Shown here piece after piece: positions 22,991 to 33,380 of a DNA stretch of 64,000 bases. The notes under the pieces are model-generated. The model made no database searches. It was not told the origin of the DNA and saw only the letters and a list, made by a program, of their open reading frames with translations. Position 1 is the first letter of the stretch, and each line of letters begins with the position of its first letter. The DNA is from Congeria kusceri (Eukaryota > Mollusca > Bivalvia > Myida > Dreissenidae): positions 1,488,001 to 1,552,000 of the forward strand of contig CM051030.1 in the NCBI GenBank assembly GCA_027627225.1. The letters run 5' to 3'. A program made the translations under genes and the position numbers.

Positions 22991-23940
22991 GGTTAAACTT
23001 AACCTAACTAGAACGATAAAAAAATAATGTTTAGGCCTAAGATATCAAACATGATAGTATAACAGTATTGCAATCAAATTAATTGCTAGTTTTTTTATAT
23101 TCCCGGCACATTTTTTCCAATCTTTTTCTTTACTTTGCTTTTCAGGAAACGTATTCCAGAAACATCTTAAGCTTAACTTAAAATATTTTCACTTACAGAA
23201 TTAACAGCAGTAAGTAATAAATTAATTATTTATAAACACTAAGCACAAAGCCCTCTAAATTTGAAAAAAAGTTTATGAAATATATATGTTTTCAACGTTA
23301 AAGATAAGATTTTAGTTAGAATGTTTCTGGAATACGGCACCTAATAATCACTATGCAAGATATTATCAGTCATACTGATTGTTTGTTATGTTTACATCTA
23401 GATAAATTCTGATTGGTCAGTTTCGTCTGCCAAAAATGCAACATGTAAAACACGTGCATGCAGACCGTGATATCATTGCAATCAGGGGCGTAGCTAGACC
23501 GAACTGGACCATACCGTACTCACAGTAAAAAGTTTAATTTACGCGTCTTTCATTTAGTAAATATTCTAACCCATATACGCATTTAGTTAATAATGTAAAT
23601 CTAAATAATATATCCAACATATTTATTCCGATAGATGATACAATGTTATTGTCATTGTATTTCAATGTGTGTTAATGTTATTTGCCATTCGCATAGCTTG
23701 GTAAGCATAAGTTGCGAAATTAACTTTGCATAGTTACGCCCCTGGTAATCCGATTTGTTTTTACTATTTCGGTATAACAAATTTACTCTGAGCGTTTTCC
23801 ACGTGGATTTTTTATGAGCGATCTTTTTCACAATTGATTGGCGTAAAATTTGCATCGCGTTTTTTGATTGGGTTCCTTATGTTGAAACATCGATTGTGAT
23901 TTGGCGATGTTTACTGTACATTGAAAAAAGACGCGAACGC
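22991..23940. other. Nothing recognised
   Basis: AT-rich sequence. The word 'aggggcgtagctagac' and the inverted 'agttacgcccctgg' near 23480 and 23735 suggest an old inverted-repeat element of ~260 bp, not resolved further. Confidence 0.4.
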
Positions 23941-24050
23941 GCCATTTGTTCCTTGGTCCCGGACAAGATGGATGTCATACAATCTGACACAGTGGACTAC
24001 TTCCAACTCATAACTCCAAACATGTGGTTATAATGGCTAATCATGTAAAT
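23940..24050 (+). promoter_or_regulatory. Candidate transcription start / first exon upstream of the exon-like array
   Basis: A small GC-richer island reads 'agacgcgaacgcgccatttg', then 'ggtcccggacaagatggatg', and ends at a good donor, AAAT|GTAAGT (GT at 24051). An ATG in 'acaagATGG' opens only 21 codons before a stop. The island is the one TSS-like site upstream of the cassette array and points toward it. It is a hypothesis from sequence context only. Confidence 0.3.
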
Positions 24051-24397
24051 GTAAGTCTAATACGTGTTGTATTTCAGTTTGTATAAATGAGACTTAGAAT
24101 AGTTTTATTCAGTTAAATTTAACAATTACGATTGTAAAATATTGTTGCACTGTTATTTTGTGCGTTTATTGAGTGAATTATTTCTATTTATATAGCACTT
24201 CAATCTAGCGAGATGTTATCGTGTGTATTTTTGTAAAATTTGCACTTGTAACTCTTGTTTGAATTTACGAAATCTTGAAACACATGCTACACGTATTTAC
24301 ACAACTTTGTACAGTTAAACTTCTTTCGAACATAATACTTTTTATGTTGCCATGTTTTGGTAGCATAGACACATTTTGTATTCAATACATACACATT

Positions 24398-24640
24398 TCT
24401 TGTTCGAACTCCCACATTTTATGTCACGTGATCCAAGACGCCAATTAGTATCTGTCTCATAAAGACGCTTTCTTCCGGTTCCAGTCTTTAGGCCGCCAAG
24501 TTGACATCTAGTGCAGACGTATTCCGCGCTTCGACGGTGCTCGACGAGGCCGGTTGCTATTGGATACCAGAAACAGATAAGTCATAATTAAATCACGTAT
24601 TCACGTAATTTACAAGTATAATTCAGCAAATAGGCAAAAA
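24398..24640 (+). repeat. Segmental duplication, unit 1 (partner 28436-28690)
   Basis: Shared words in order: 'cacattt.atgtc..gtgatcca', 'gacgctttcttccggtt.cag', 'gccgccaagttga', 'tttcgacggtgctc'/'cttcgacggtgctc', 'acgaggccggttgct', 'aacagataagtcat'. The pair is ~4.04 kb apart and both lie upstream of exon-like cassettes, so each may represent a duplicated promoter or leader region. Confidence 0.75.
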
Positions 24641-24878
24641 GGCAAATACTTTTTTTCTGTTAATAAAAAATGAATATTAAATATTTTAACTAGAAAGTGT
24701 GAATCTTCTTAAGCGCCTAATGTGTTATTACATTAAATACACTATTTCGATATTGTTGACATGAGTGCAGCTTTAACTCAAAATTCGGGTTTGGGGTGTA
24801 CAAGAATTAGGCTTTATAAATGTTATAGATGGGTGACATTTGTATGAGTTATCAACATTAAAACTGATTTTATCTTGT

Positions 24879-25012
24879 CGGAAAAGAGGAGTGTTTGTTT
24901 CATTGAATTCTCAAGCCAAGGCCCTGTCAAATCAGGCGACAAGATGGAAAGGGCGCCCCCACTCTGTTGTCTGGTTTGTCAGGGTCATGACCTGGGAGTT
25001 CAAACGAATAAA
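24879..25012 (+). repeat. Segmental duplication, conserved block (partner 29551-29680)
   Basis: About 130 bp are nearly identical: 'tcggaaaagagga.tgtttg', 'ccaaggccc.gtcaaatcag', 'gcgacaagatggaaagggcg', 'gtcatgacctgggagtt'. Conservation is much higher than in the flanks, so this block is either under constraint or a recent copy. Confidence 0.8.
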
Positions 25013-25044
25013 TACTAGTCTCTTCTGATGATAAAAATGCTCCT

Positions 25045-25359
25045 ATCAATATTTTCCCCCAGGGGGGGGGGAGCGGCGGGCAGACCTAGGGGAATTTGAC
25101 AAATTTTATTTTGGGGGGTCTAATTCCCCACCCTAGAGCCAAGCATATTTGTCTAAATCCCCTCAGTGGGAGATGCTATATATCTATCAAATGGCCCCGG
25201 GGCGTATATCACCGGGATCTAAAATCCGACCAAAGTCTATTTCTCTGGGACCCAGAATCAATTTGCGTGTCAATTTCCCGTCTGTTGGGAATCGCGTGCA
25301 GTTTAAGGTCCCGAATATGCCCGCCGCTCCCCCCCTCCCCCCTGGGGGAAAACATTGAT
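25045..25359. mobile_element. 315-bp MITE with ~37-bp G/C-rich inverted repeats
   Basis: The left end ATCAATATTTTCCCCCAGGG, continuing through poly-G to 'gagcggcgggca', is the complement of the right end ('tgcccgccgctcc' ... CCCTGGGGGAAAACATTGAT). It sits between blocks that are contiguous in the partner duplication at 29680-29740. It therefore inserted into unit 1 after the duplication. No coding capacity. Confidence 0.8.
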
Positions 25360-25437
25360 GCATAAAAATGGGATGGATTGAATAAAAAGTTCAAAATGCC
25401 AGAGTTTTAGCTGCTATCTACGTTTATAATAATACCA

Positions 25438-25500
25438 GTGATGATGATGATGGATGGTGACGGTGCTGATGTTGCTGCTGAAGATGATGATGATGATTTA
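25438..25500. repeat. GATGAT/GCTGCT microsatellite
   Basis: Short interrupted trinucleotide run within the duplicated segment. Confidence 0.7.
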
Positions 25501-25663
25501 TATTACCTTTCACAAGGCACTTAAAACAGAATAACATGATAATATTACTAGTTTATATGAAATATTACTAGTATATATTATGTAATATGTTACCCTAGTT
25601 CATGCATCTAAAATAATTAATGATTTATTAATTTGTCTATAGAATTTCTGCTTTGTATTTCAG

Positions 25664-25925
25664 ATGCGGTGACCACAGTGACCGCTATGCTGATGAAGTG
25701 CCGCCTCTTCGAACTCTACTCCAACGATGCTTAGGACAACAAGAAAGCCATTCGGACCAGCGCTGGTTGCAGACGACAATGATGGCGGCGTTAGCACGAG
25801 CTAAGTTTTATGTTTATTCTGTTGATGACTGAGAATTTTCAGATTTAGCAGACGATAGCCGATGCTCGGTGCATAAAGGCTGTCCACATGGAGAGTTCGA
25901 TGTGTAGGACGGCGATGAACTAAGC
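25664..25925 (+). other. Exon-like cassettes a and b of the 23-nt array
   Basis: Cassette a begins after a good acceptor (ttgtatttcag|atgcgg) and ends near 'gttagcacgagctaag'. Cassette b begins at 25843 after 'gagaattttcag' and ends near 'aactaagctaag'. Both contain 'gcagacga' core words. The aligned partner at 29868-30013 has a canonical donor (CAAG|GTAGGT) where this copy has 'GAG CTAAGT', so cassette a may have lost its donor. I do not recognise any protein; reading frames are short and interrupted. Confidence 0.4.
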
Positions 25926-26109
25926 TAAGTGTTATTTTTCTGTTATAAATGTAATCCCCATAAGATATATTACTTCAAAGAATATGCGTCTTGGTTGATT
26001 CCGTAAGATACCCAGAATCCATTTGCGATTTCGACAAAAACACGCGTACATAAGCTGCTGAAAATGAGATTTTCAAGTAATTCGATGTCACATGAATCAA
26101 AGTTCACAG

Positions 26110-26760
26110 GAGGCGCGTCTTTTTTATGAAATATTATTTGAAATCAAATTCCTTTATGTACAATGTCTTTTATAGCAGAAGATATAAACGAAATGTTTGT
26201 TGTAGGCCTACTTTCAGACGATGCAGACGACAATCCAAGCTGGATGCAGACGACAATCCGAGCTGGATGCATACGACAACGATGCATGCGCAGGGAATTA
26301 AGGAAGGACAACAATATGACAATAAAAACCAACTGATTCGATGACTTTTGGCGGTAACATGTATGTTTTTTCGCGTGATATTAAAACATAGGCATTGAGT
26401 TGCGGAAGAACAATATTATGCTTCTATCGATTATATGTTTTGTGCGATTATTTAAATTGTAATTAATTTAAAGTAAACAAGTTATTGAATGGCAGTAACG
26501 GTCGATATATTTGAAGTTTAACTTTTGTTTTTGTAATTCTTGACGAAAATAAACGAACTATTTGATATACGGCCTCCTTTCAGACATTGCAGACGTCAAT
26601 GCCGAGCTGGGTGCAGACAACGAAATTGCTTCTGTGAAGACCATGACGCATGCGCAGGAAACCTATGGAGGACATCACGATAACGAAAACCAATTGATTC
26701 GACGAGCGTGGACGTTAACGTGTTGTTATTTTTATTTTAAACTGTTCTTACTGTTTTTCG
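26110..26760 (+). repeat. Two-unit tandem duplication (~365 bp) with cassettes c and d
   Basis: Each unit has 'ggc.tcctttcagac' as acceptor (exon starts 26218 and 26584), a cassette, and a tail with 'tttttcgcgtgata' and 'ggtaacggtc'. Cassette c contains two tandem 23-nt units (GATGCAGACGACAATCC plus 'gagctg') in the reading DADDNPSW. Both cassettes end in a shared reading: MHAQG..EGQ.YDNKNQLIR in c, MTHAQE..GGHHDNENQLIR in d. Conservation of the peptide DN-[KE]-NQLIR across diverged DNA hints at past coding constraint, but c ends in a stop right after this motif. Confidence 0.55.
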
Positions 26761-27001
26761 CGTGATAATATATATAGCTGTGTGGAAGATAATTATCATG
26801 TCTCTATATTCAGAACGTTTAATTTCACTAGTTTGTGTTTTTGTTTTTGGTAATACATTTAAAGATACTGAGCGGTGGTAACGGTCAGTACACAAAACCT
26901 TGAAGTATAGTGTTGTAACTTTCATTGTTTACACTGTATGTTGCCTATTATGATAATGTTTAAATTAATTATATGTTAGAAGCCTATGTAGCACCCTTTA
27001 G

Positions 27002-27655
27002 ACAGACAACAATCCCACCCCATTGCCGAAGATAACTACACCCTTTTACGGAGGGCAACCACACCCCGTTACCGAGGACAACCACACTCCGTTGCCGACG
27101 ACAACCACATCCTGTTGCCGACGACAACCACACCCCGTTACCGATGACAACCGCAACCCGTTACCACCAACAAAAACACCCCGCTGCCGAGGACACAAAA
27201 TCCCGTTGCCAACAACAACATCACCCCGTTACCAAGGACAACCACACCCCGTTGCCAACAACAACTCCCGTTACTAACAACACCCCGTAGCCGAGAACAA
27301 CAACATCCCGTTACCAGCAACAATACCCCGTCGTCAACAACAACACCCCGTTGCGGAGGACAGCATTAATCCGTTGCTGAAAACAACAGCACCCCGTTGC
27401 AAACATCAACACCCCGTTGCCAACAACAAAAACCCGTGGCCATCAACAACACAGCCCGTTGCCAACAACAACAACACCCTTTTGTCAGCAACATTATCCC
27501 GTTGCCAACATCAACGACACACTGTTGTCAATAACAAAAACGCCCCGTTGCCGACGACGAACAACTTCGATTTAGACGACCTGTGTACGATGCAGTGGAC
27601 TGTCGTAACTCCAAGCAGACGGCATACAATGACGCATGCGGATGCGGCCAGCTAA
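27002..27655 (+). repeat. 23-bp minisatellite C1 within an exon-like cassette
   Basis: After an acceptor-like 'gtagcaccctttag|acagac' there are ~24 copies of ACAACCACACCCCGTTGCCG plus 'agg', ending at 27560. The end is a cassette-type tail, 'gacgcatgcggatgcggccagctaagt'. Any frame yields the same 23-residue Pro/Thr/Arg-rich cycle (e.g. RCRGQPHPV...EDNHTPLP) with occasional stops. Confidence 0.8.
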
Positions 27656-27997
27656 GTACAATAAGACAACAGTAATACAACAGAACGTAAAAACAAATAC
27701 CGTTAATTGTGATCATATTGTTTTTATTGTACAATATATTTTCCTGCTATTCGTACGGTATTACAATATTACTTTGTTTTAGCAAAAAAAAACCTCGTAC
27801 ATTGTTTTCTGGTAGTTTCATTCAAATAATCCAGATTAAATCGTAATTTATTCTTTAAGGTTAAAATGTTATTATTATTAATCATATGAACTTTCTGGTA
27901 GTTTTATTTAAATAATCCAGATAAAAATCTTCATTTATTGTTTAAGGTTAAAATGTTATTATTAATAATCATATGAATGAACATCAGCTTGTTTCAG

Positions 27998-28400
27998 ACG
28001 ACAACCCGATCCCGCTGCCGAGGACACAAACACCCCGTTGCCGAGGACAACAACACCCGATTGCCAAGGACAACAACGCTTTGGTACCGAGGACAACCAC
28101 ACCCCGTTGCCGAGGACAACAACGCCTTGTTACCGAAGACACACCCACACCTCGTTGCCGAGGACAACCACACCACGTTGCCGAGGACAACCACAGCCCG
28201 TTACCGAAGACAAGATTATCCTGTTTCCGATGATATCCACACCCTGTTGCCGAGGGCAACCACACCCCGTTACCGAAGACAACCACACCCCGTTGCCGAA
28301 GACAATCACACCCCGTTGCTGAGGAAAACCTCACCCCGTTACGGAATACAACCAAACCCCGTTACCGAGGACAACGTTATCCCGTTAAACAGAAACAATA
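27998..28400 (+). repeat. 23-bp minisatellite C2 within an exon-like cassette
   Basis: It starts directly after a good acceptor (cagcttgtttcag|acgacaacccg) with ~17 copies of the C1 unit, ending 'acaacgttatcccgttaaac'. Two overlapping + frames and two minus frames remain open because the unit lacks stops. Confidence 0.8.
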
Positions 28401-28435
28401 AAAGTTTCCGTTCTTTTTTTTTTAAACAAAAAAGT

Positions 28436-28690
28436 GCTTGTTCTAAACCTCCACATTTACATGTCTGGTGATCCAAAAAAATACAACGTTCATCGGTCTC
28501 CTATAGACGCTTTCTTCCGGTTACAGTTTTTGTGCCGCCAAGTTGATAGATTTCATCGACTTCGTGCTGACGCATTGCTTGTTTCGACGGTGCTCCTGTT
28601 TCGAAACGATTGCGGGAACGAGGCCGGTTGCTGTTGGAAACCAACAACAGATAAGTCATATTAAAACCACGTGTTCATGTCATTTAGGTT
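28436..28690 (+). repeat. Segmental duplication, unit 2 (partner 24398-24640)
   Basis: Same ordered words as unit 1 with scattered indels. It includes 'gcttgtttcgacggtgctcc' and 'gcgggaacgaggccggttgc'. See unit 1. Confidence 0.75.
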
Positions 28691-29278
28691 ACACATGCGC
28701 AAATAAATTCCTTCAATGTTACATATAAAGTATACAATGTTTGATTTCAATTTTCACCATGACCAAGCTACTTTCTAATATATCACCATACATTGTTGGA
28801 AAGATAAGGCCATAACCTTTTGAAAAAACAGCATGTCAACAAATTCTATGTGTTGTAACTCAAAACTTTTACGTTAGAATAAACACACCGGTTTTGACGG
28901 GCATGGAGGCTGCCATTTTGTGCATGAATACATGGGCCAAAAGTTATGAAGCTGGGAACCCATTATTTTAAAGTAGTGCCTAAAACTGTATTTTTTCTTA
29001 TTTCTTACATATATACCTTTAAATTGATACCAAAACATATCATTTAAACTGTATTTTAAAAATCATATGCATTATACACTGAACCATATGTGTTTATTAT
29101 CTAACTGACAGCATGTAACCCTGGGGATTAGACTTCCGATTTGGTGTAATTTGACCTTTACAAGGCTAAATTTGGATTAATGGCACTTCCTCTCAAATTA
29201 ATTAGAAACTGTGAAATCTTTAGTGTCTAACGTATTAATCCGTTCGTTTAAAAGTATTAATTAAAGATCGATTGTGTC
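28691..29278. other. Unique AT-rich spacer inside unit 2
   Basis: This stretch has no counterpart in unit 1, so it is an insertion here or a deletion there. It contains no recognised feature. Confidence 0.45.
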
Positions 29279-29362
29279 TAGTCCGTTTTCTGGTTAGAGC
29301 CAGTACTTGGTGTATGTTGAGATAAATCATAAGACGGACACCATTGCACCACTGCGACCTCT
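29279..29362 (-). mobile_element. Antisense SINE-A copy (partial)
   Basis: 'gtccgttttctggttagagc cagtacttggtg' is the reverse complement of the SINE-A body. 'gcggacaccattgcaccactgcgacc'-type sequence is the complement of its A-box end. Confidence 0.7.
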
Positions 29363-29550
29363 ATTAATCCTTTAAATATACACTTCCGTATATTTAAATA
29401 TACACTCTCTAAATTGACTTTGTGTACGCAAATGGCAGCTGTGACTGAACATTCGGTAATGGCATGTAAAAAAATAGTTTGTTTTTATACATGGACGTCA
29501 TTTATCTATTTATGAAGTCTTAAATTTTAGTGTAACTGTACCTTTTTAAA

Positions 29551-29680
29551 GTCGGAAAAGAGGAATGTTTGTTTCTGTGAATTCTCAAACCAAGGCCCGG
29601 TCAAATCAGGCGACAAGATGGAAAGGGCGCCCCCACCCTGTCGTCTGGCTTGTCAGGATCATGACCTGGGAGTTGACAAT
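29551..29680 (+). repeat. Segmental duplication, conserved block (partner 24879-25012)
   Basis: Nearly identical to the block in unit 1; see there. Confidence 0.8.
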
Positions 29681-29867
29681 AAAAACATCGTGATTGACAA
29701 AGCATTTCGATACTTGCGTCGAAAGTCTTAGTTGCCATCTGCGTTAATTAGAATAATTATAATAACAAACTGTAGGCTATTTTATAGCAATGAGCACAAT
29801 GCAGTATAAAACAAGATTGTGGCATTCAAGAAAATATACAATAAATTATTGATTTGTTTTATTTCAG

Positions 29868-30013
29868 CGAGATATCTTACGTGCTGTCCAAGTGATTGAT
29901 ATGCTGCAGAAGTGATGTTTCTCCGAGCTCGACACTGACGACACCCCAAGGTCCGTTTTGCCCCATGCAGACGACAGACAGTCTAAGTTCAAGACAGGCG
30001 ACAATGACCCAAG
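29868..30013 (+). other. Exon-like cassette e, both splice sites canonical
   Basis: The acceptor is 'gttttatttcag' and the donor CCAAG|GTAGGT. The body carries 'catgcagacgacagacag' and 'acaggcgacaatgac'. It aligns to cassette a. All frames contain stops near the start ('gtgattgata', 'gtgatg'), so if transcribed it is likely non-coding or only partly translated. A second cassette follows from 30052 ('gatgactattttcag') to ~30178, with three 'gcagac.ac..' units and the 'ccgagctaag' tail. Confidence 0.45.
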
Positions 30014-30051
30014 GTAGGTCTTATTTGTATATGGGTGATGACTATTTTCAG

Positions 30052-30320
30052 ATATTCATCCCGGAAACCAGAGCAGGATAAAACAAGTACCATCATTCGA
30101 TGCAGACACCAACCAGAGTCCTGTGCAAACAAGAGTTTCATGCAGACGACAGTGAATGGCGACGACAATCCGAGCTAAGTTTTATTTTTCTACTGACTGT
30201 AAGAATTTCAGAGTTCCGTGCTGACAGTCAATAGTTCTATGTCAAAGACAATCAGGACTTATGTTTCTGCTAATTTCATGATTTAGCTACACAAATTATG
30301 ATACTTTAAATGGTCGGTTT
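30052..30320 (+). other. Exon-like cassettes f and g
   Basis: Cassette f starts at 30052 and has 'gatgcagacaccaaccagag', 'catgcagacgacagtg' and 'gcgacgacaatccgagc', i.e. 23-nt type units, then 'taagttttatttttc'. Cassette g begins at 30212 after 'ctgtaagaatttcag'. No donor with GT is evident for f. Confidence 0.35.
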
Positions 30321-30482
30321 AAACATTAAAATTCATCTAGAGAGAGATAAATAGCGGAACGATGAACGACGAAAATGTAGGCTGGCAATAGCAAAATTGT
30401 AGAATTTTTTTTCGTAATGTGGTCCTTAATGTACAAATCCGTCCCATTTTTAGATAATTTCAGCAGAAACGAGTGTAGTAGT

Positions 30483-30625
30483 CGAAAGCCTGAGTCCGTT
30501 TCCTGGGTAGAACCAGTACTTGGCGTCTTTTTTTAGAAAGTTCTTTCGAACGCTCCCCGGGTATGGATGAACGGTTTCGATTGCAAGACGGTTAGTCGGA
30601 AACCATATTAATTAAACCCCGGAGA
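30483..30625 (-). mobile_element. Antisense SINE-A copy in module 1
   Basis: 'tttcctgggtagaaccagta cttggcgtc' is the body complement. 'cccgggtatggatgaacgg' is a decayed B-box region and 'agacggttagtcggaaacc' the decayed A-box side. Confidence 0.75.
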
Positions 30626-31017
30626 TTTTAAGTGGTTCGTTAAAACTTAAAAATGAAAAATGAGAAATGATTTGTTATGAAAGAATATAGGCTGGCAATA
30701 ATACTATTTTGTAATAGTCTCCTGTTAATGTACAGACTGTTCCATTTTCAACTAATTTCAGCAATTTTAGCAGCCAGTGAAGTAGTGTTGTGTTAAGCAG
30801 CCGCAGATAACCATGACGCATGCGCAGGAAACGGATGGACAACATCAACCGATTTAACACGGATGGGCATAATGTTTTTGTTTTATTTTCAATTATAATG
30901 ATAAAAGCCGTGAATTGCAAAAGATCAACGTTTTGTTGATGTTGATTTGTTTTGATTATAGTATATTGATGAGAATTTTCGTTTAGTTTAAAAATATTTA
31001 AGCTCGCATGATTATGT

Positions 31018-31140
31018 TGAACGCCTGAGGTAGAGCCAGTACTTGGATCCCTTTTTGAGAGTTTCCTTCGAATGCTGCCCGGTTAGGGCTCGAACTCGGC
31101 CTTTCAGATCAAAAGGCGGATACCATATCATTTAAACCAC
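31018..31140 (-). mobile_element. Antisense SINE-A copy in module 2
   Basis: 'gtagagccagtacttggatc', then 'ggttagggctcgaactcggcc' (B-box complement), then 'ggcggataccatatcattta' (A-box side). Confidence 0.75.
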
Positions 31141-31569
31141 TGACATTTTAAGTGGTTCATTAAAACTTTTAAATGTACATATAGAGAGAGATAATATCAA
31201 AATGATGAAAAACGAAAAAATATACTTTTTTTTAAATTTTTCTTTTGTAATATTTTCCTAATAATATACAAAATTGTTTCATTATGAAATAAGTTCAGCA
31301 ATTATAGAAAAAAGTAAAGTAGAGTTAAGCAGCAGACGACAATAAGAGCTAAATGACGACCATGACGCATGCGCAGGAAACAGATTAAGGGCTGTGACAA
31401 CATCATCTGAGATAACGAGCATTGTCGTAAAGTTTTTGTTTTAGTTTCAAGTATAAGAATAAAAGCCGGGTTTTGGGAAAGATCGGCGTTATATTTCTGT
31501 TAATTTGTTTTGGTTGTACTATTGATGAGAATTCTAGTTTAGTTTTAACTTATTTAAGCACGATTTTGT

Positions 31570-31725
31570 CGAACGCCTGCGCTTGGTGAGACGCCTTTAA
31601 GTCCGTTTTCTGGGTATAGCCAGCACTTTAGTGTCTTTATGAAAAGTTCTTTCGAACTCAGGACCTCCGAAGCGCAAGGCGGACACCATAGCAACCACAC
31701 CATTGCGATACCGCTGTGATTTCAG
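31570..31725 (-). mobile_element. Antisense SINE-A copy in module 3
   Basis: 'ttttctgggtatagccagca ctt', then 'cgaactcaggacctccgaagc', then 'ggcggacaccatagcaaccac'. About 15 bp of the usual B-box flank are missing. Confidence 0.75.
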
Positions 31726-32063
31726 GTGATTCGTTAAAACTTTGTAATGTATATAGAGATATTAATTGCAAAACGATGAACATTATAGGCTGGCAATAAA
31801 AAAGTTTATTTTTTAAATTGTAATTATTTTTTCTCTTTATGTGAAATATTTATTCCATTTCCTTGTTTTCTGCAATTTTAGAGTATTTCGTAGCAGACGA
31901 GAACACCAGATAGACAACAACAATGACGCATGCGCGGGAAACAAATGGAGGACAACAAAAACTGGTTTACCGAGCATTGAAAAGCCGTGATTTGCGTAAG
32001 ATGTTTTGGTTGTACTTATAGAAGAATTTAAGTTTAGTTTAAATATATTTAAGCTCGATTGTA

Positions 32064-32230
32064 TCGAAAGCCTCAGCTTAGTAAGACACTTTCCAAACCG
32101 TTTTCTGCGTAGAGCCATTAGTTGGGTGCCTTTTGAGAAATTTCTTCTGAACGGCATCCCCGATAGAGATCGAACTCTGGACCTCCCGACCGTAAGGCGG
32201 ACACCATATCAACTACACCACTGCCACCCA
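32064..32230 (-). mobile_element. Antisense SINE-A copy in module 4
   Basis: The most complete of the antisense copies: 'ttttctgcgtagagccatta', 'tagagatcgaactctggacc', 'taaggcggacaccatatcaa'. Confidence 0.8.
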
Positions 32231-32337
32231 AATTGATAGGTTAAATCTTGGTTAAAATATTCAGTGAATAACCAAACGATGAATAACGAAAAACAGAGGC
32301 TTGCAATTGTGTCGTTTTCCACTTAATGTGAAAATAG

Positions 32338-32476
32338 TTCGTCTACAACACGAAACCGATGCAGATGACAGCCGGAGCTCCATCCACTGCCTCCACTCAC
32401 TCGTTGCGCATGCGCAGGAGACTGTTGAGGACAACAGCGACACAACGGAAACCAACAGACCTAACGAGCATCAAAG
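32338..32476 (+). other. Exon-like cassette h with canonical donor
   Basis: It follows 'gtgaaaatag' and ends CAAAG|GTAAAT. It contains a 23-nt unit (GATGCAGATGACAGCCGG plus 'agctc') and TTGCGCATGCGCAGGAGAC, a perfect NRF1-type palindrome. One frame is open across the cassette (CAC-TCG-TTG-CGC-ATG reads SLRMRRRL). Confidence 0.45.
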
Positions 32477-32786
32477 GTAAATTTCTGTCACAATTCTTCA
32501 TTATTATTCAGGGTTGTTCCTTTTCTTCTGGTTGCATGTTAACGTTTATAAACAAATTATGCTTACATTTACAGGATTACAAAATGTAAACTTTCCTGAA
32601 TATAATATACGATTGTAGAAATAAGTTGTATTTATAAATATACATACTGTTGTCGAAATTTTACAATCACAATATTAAACATGATTGTAACGATAGATAC
32701 AAATAATGGTGATGATGGTGATTATGTCTTCATAGTGTTATGTTATGATATTGTTATGGTGATACTTGTCATGATATTGATGATAG

Positions 32787-33380
32787 TTGTCTCGATGAGG
32801 ACTATTCCGGCGAAAACCTACGGACAATTCCGGCGACAACCTACGGACGATTCCGGCGACAACCTACGGAAGATTCGGGCGACAACCTACGGACGATTCC
32901 GGCTACTATCAGCGGACGATTTTTCGGCGTCAATAAGCGGACGATGCACGTGACCACCAGCGGACGATACATTCGACAACAAGCGGACGATGCCGGCGAC
33001 AACCAGCGGACGATGCCGGCGACAACCAGAGGACGATGTCGGCGACAAACAGTGGACGATGCCGGCGACAACCAGCGAACGATGCTGGCGACAAGTTGTC
33101 GCGGGCGATGCCGGGACAACCAGTGGGAGATTCCGGCGACAATCAGCGGACGATGCCGGCGACAATCAGCGGATGATTCCGGCTACAACCAGCGAACGAT
33201 TCCGGCGACAATCAGCGGATGATTCCGGCGACAATCGGCGGATGATTCCGGCGACAAACAGCGTTCAATTACTTCGACAATCAGTGGTCGTTTCAAGCGG
33301 CAATCTGTGGACAATGCCGGCGACAACCAGCGGACGATTCCGGCGAAAACCAGCCAACGATGCAGCAAGGAGTATAAAAG
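32787..33380 (+). repeat. 23-bp minisatellite C3 within an exon-like cassette
   Basis: About 25 copies of GATGCCGGCGACAACCAGCG plus 'gac', with edge variants 'gattccggcgacaacctacg'. It ends 'gtataaaag|gtgatttt', a donor-like site. Every + frame gives the same 23-residue cycle (GRCRRQ, DDAGDN, QRTMPATTS). Despite different sequence, the unit keeps the length and register of the C1/C2 units and of the 23-nt unit in cassette c. Confidence 0.85.

Larger units (their letters stand above)
30320..32340 (+). repeat. Fivefold tandem module array (~0.3-0.58 kb units)
   Basis: Each unit shows in order: 'gagagataaatag..aacgatgaa', 'gaaaa...taggctggcaata', 'taatgtacaaa...ttccattttt', an acceptor-like 'aatttcagca', 'gcagacgacaa', ATGACGCATGCGCAGGAAAC, 'aaaagccgtg', 'gatgagaattttcgtttag', 'tatttaagctcg', then an antisense SINE-A. 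Unit anchors are near 30328, 30640, 31170, 31747 and 32260. The SINE occupies the same place in four units, so it was inserted once and co-amplified. Confidence 0.75.
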
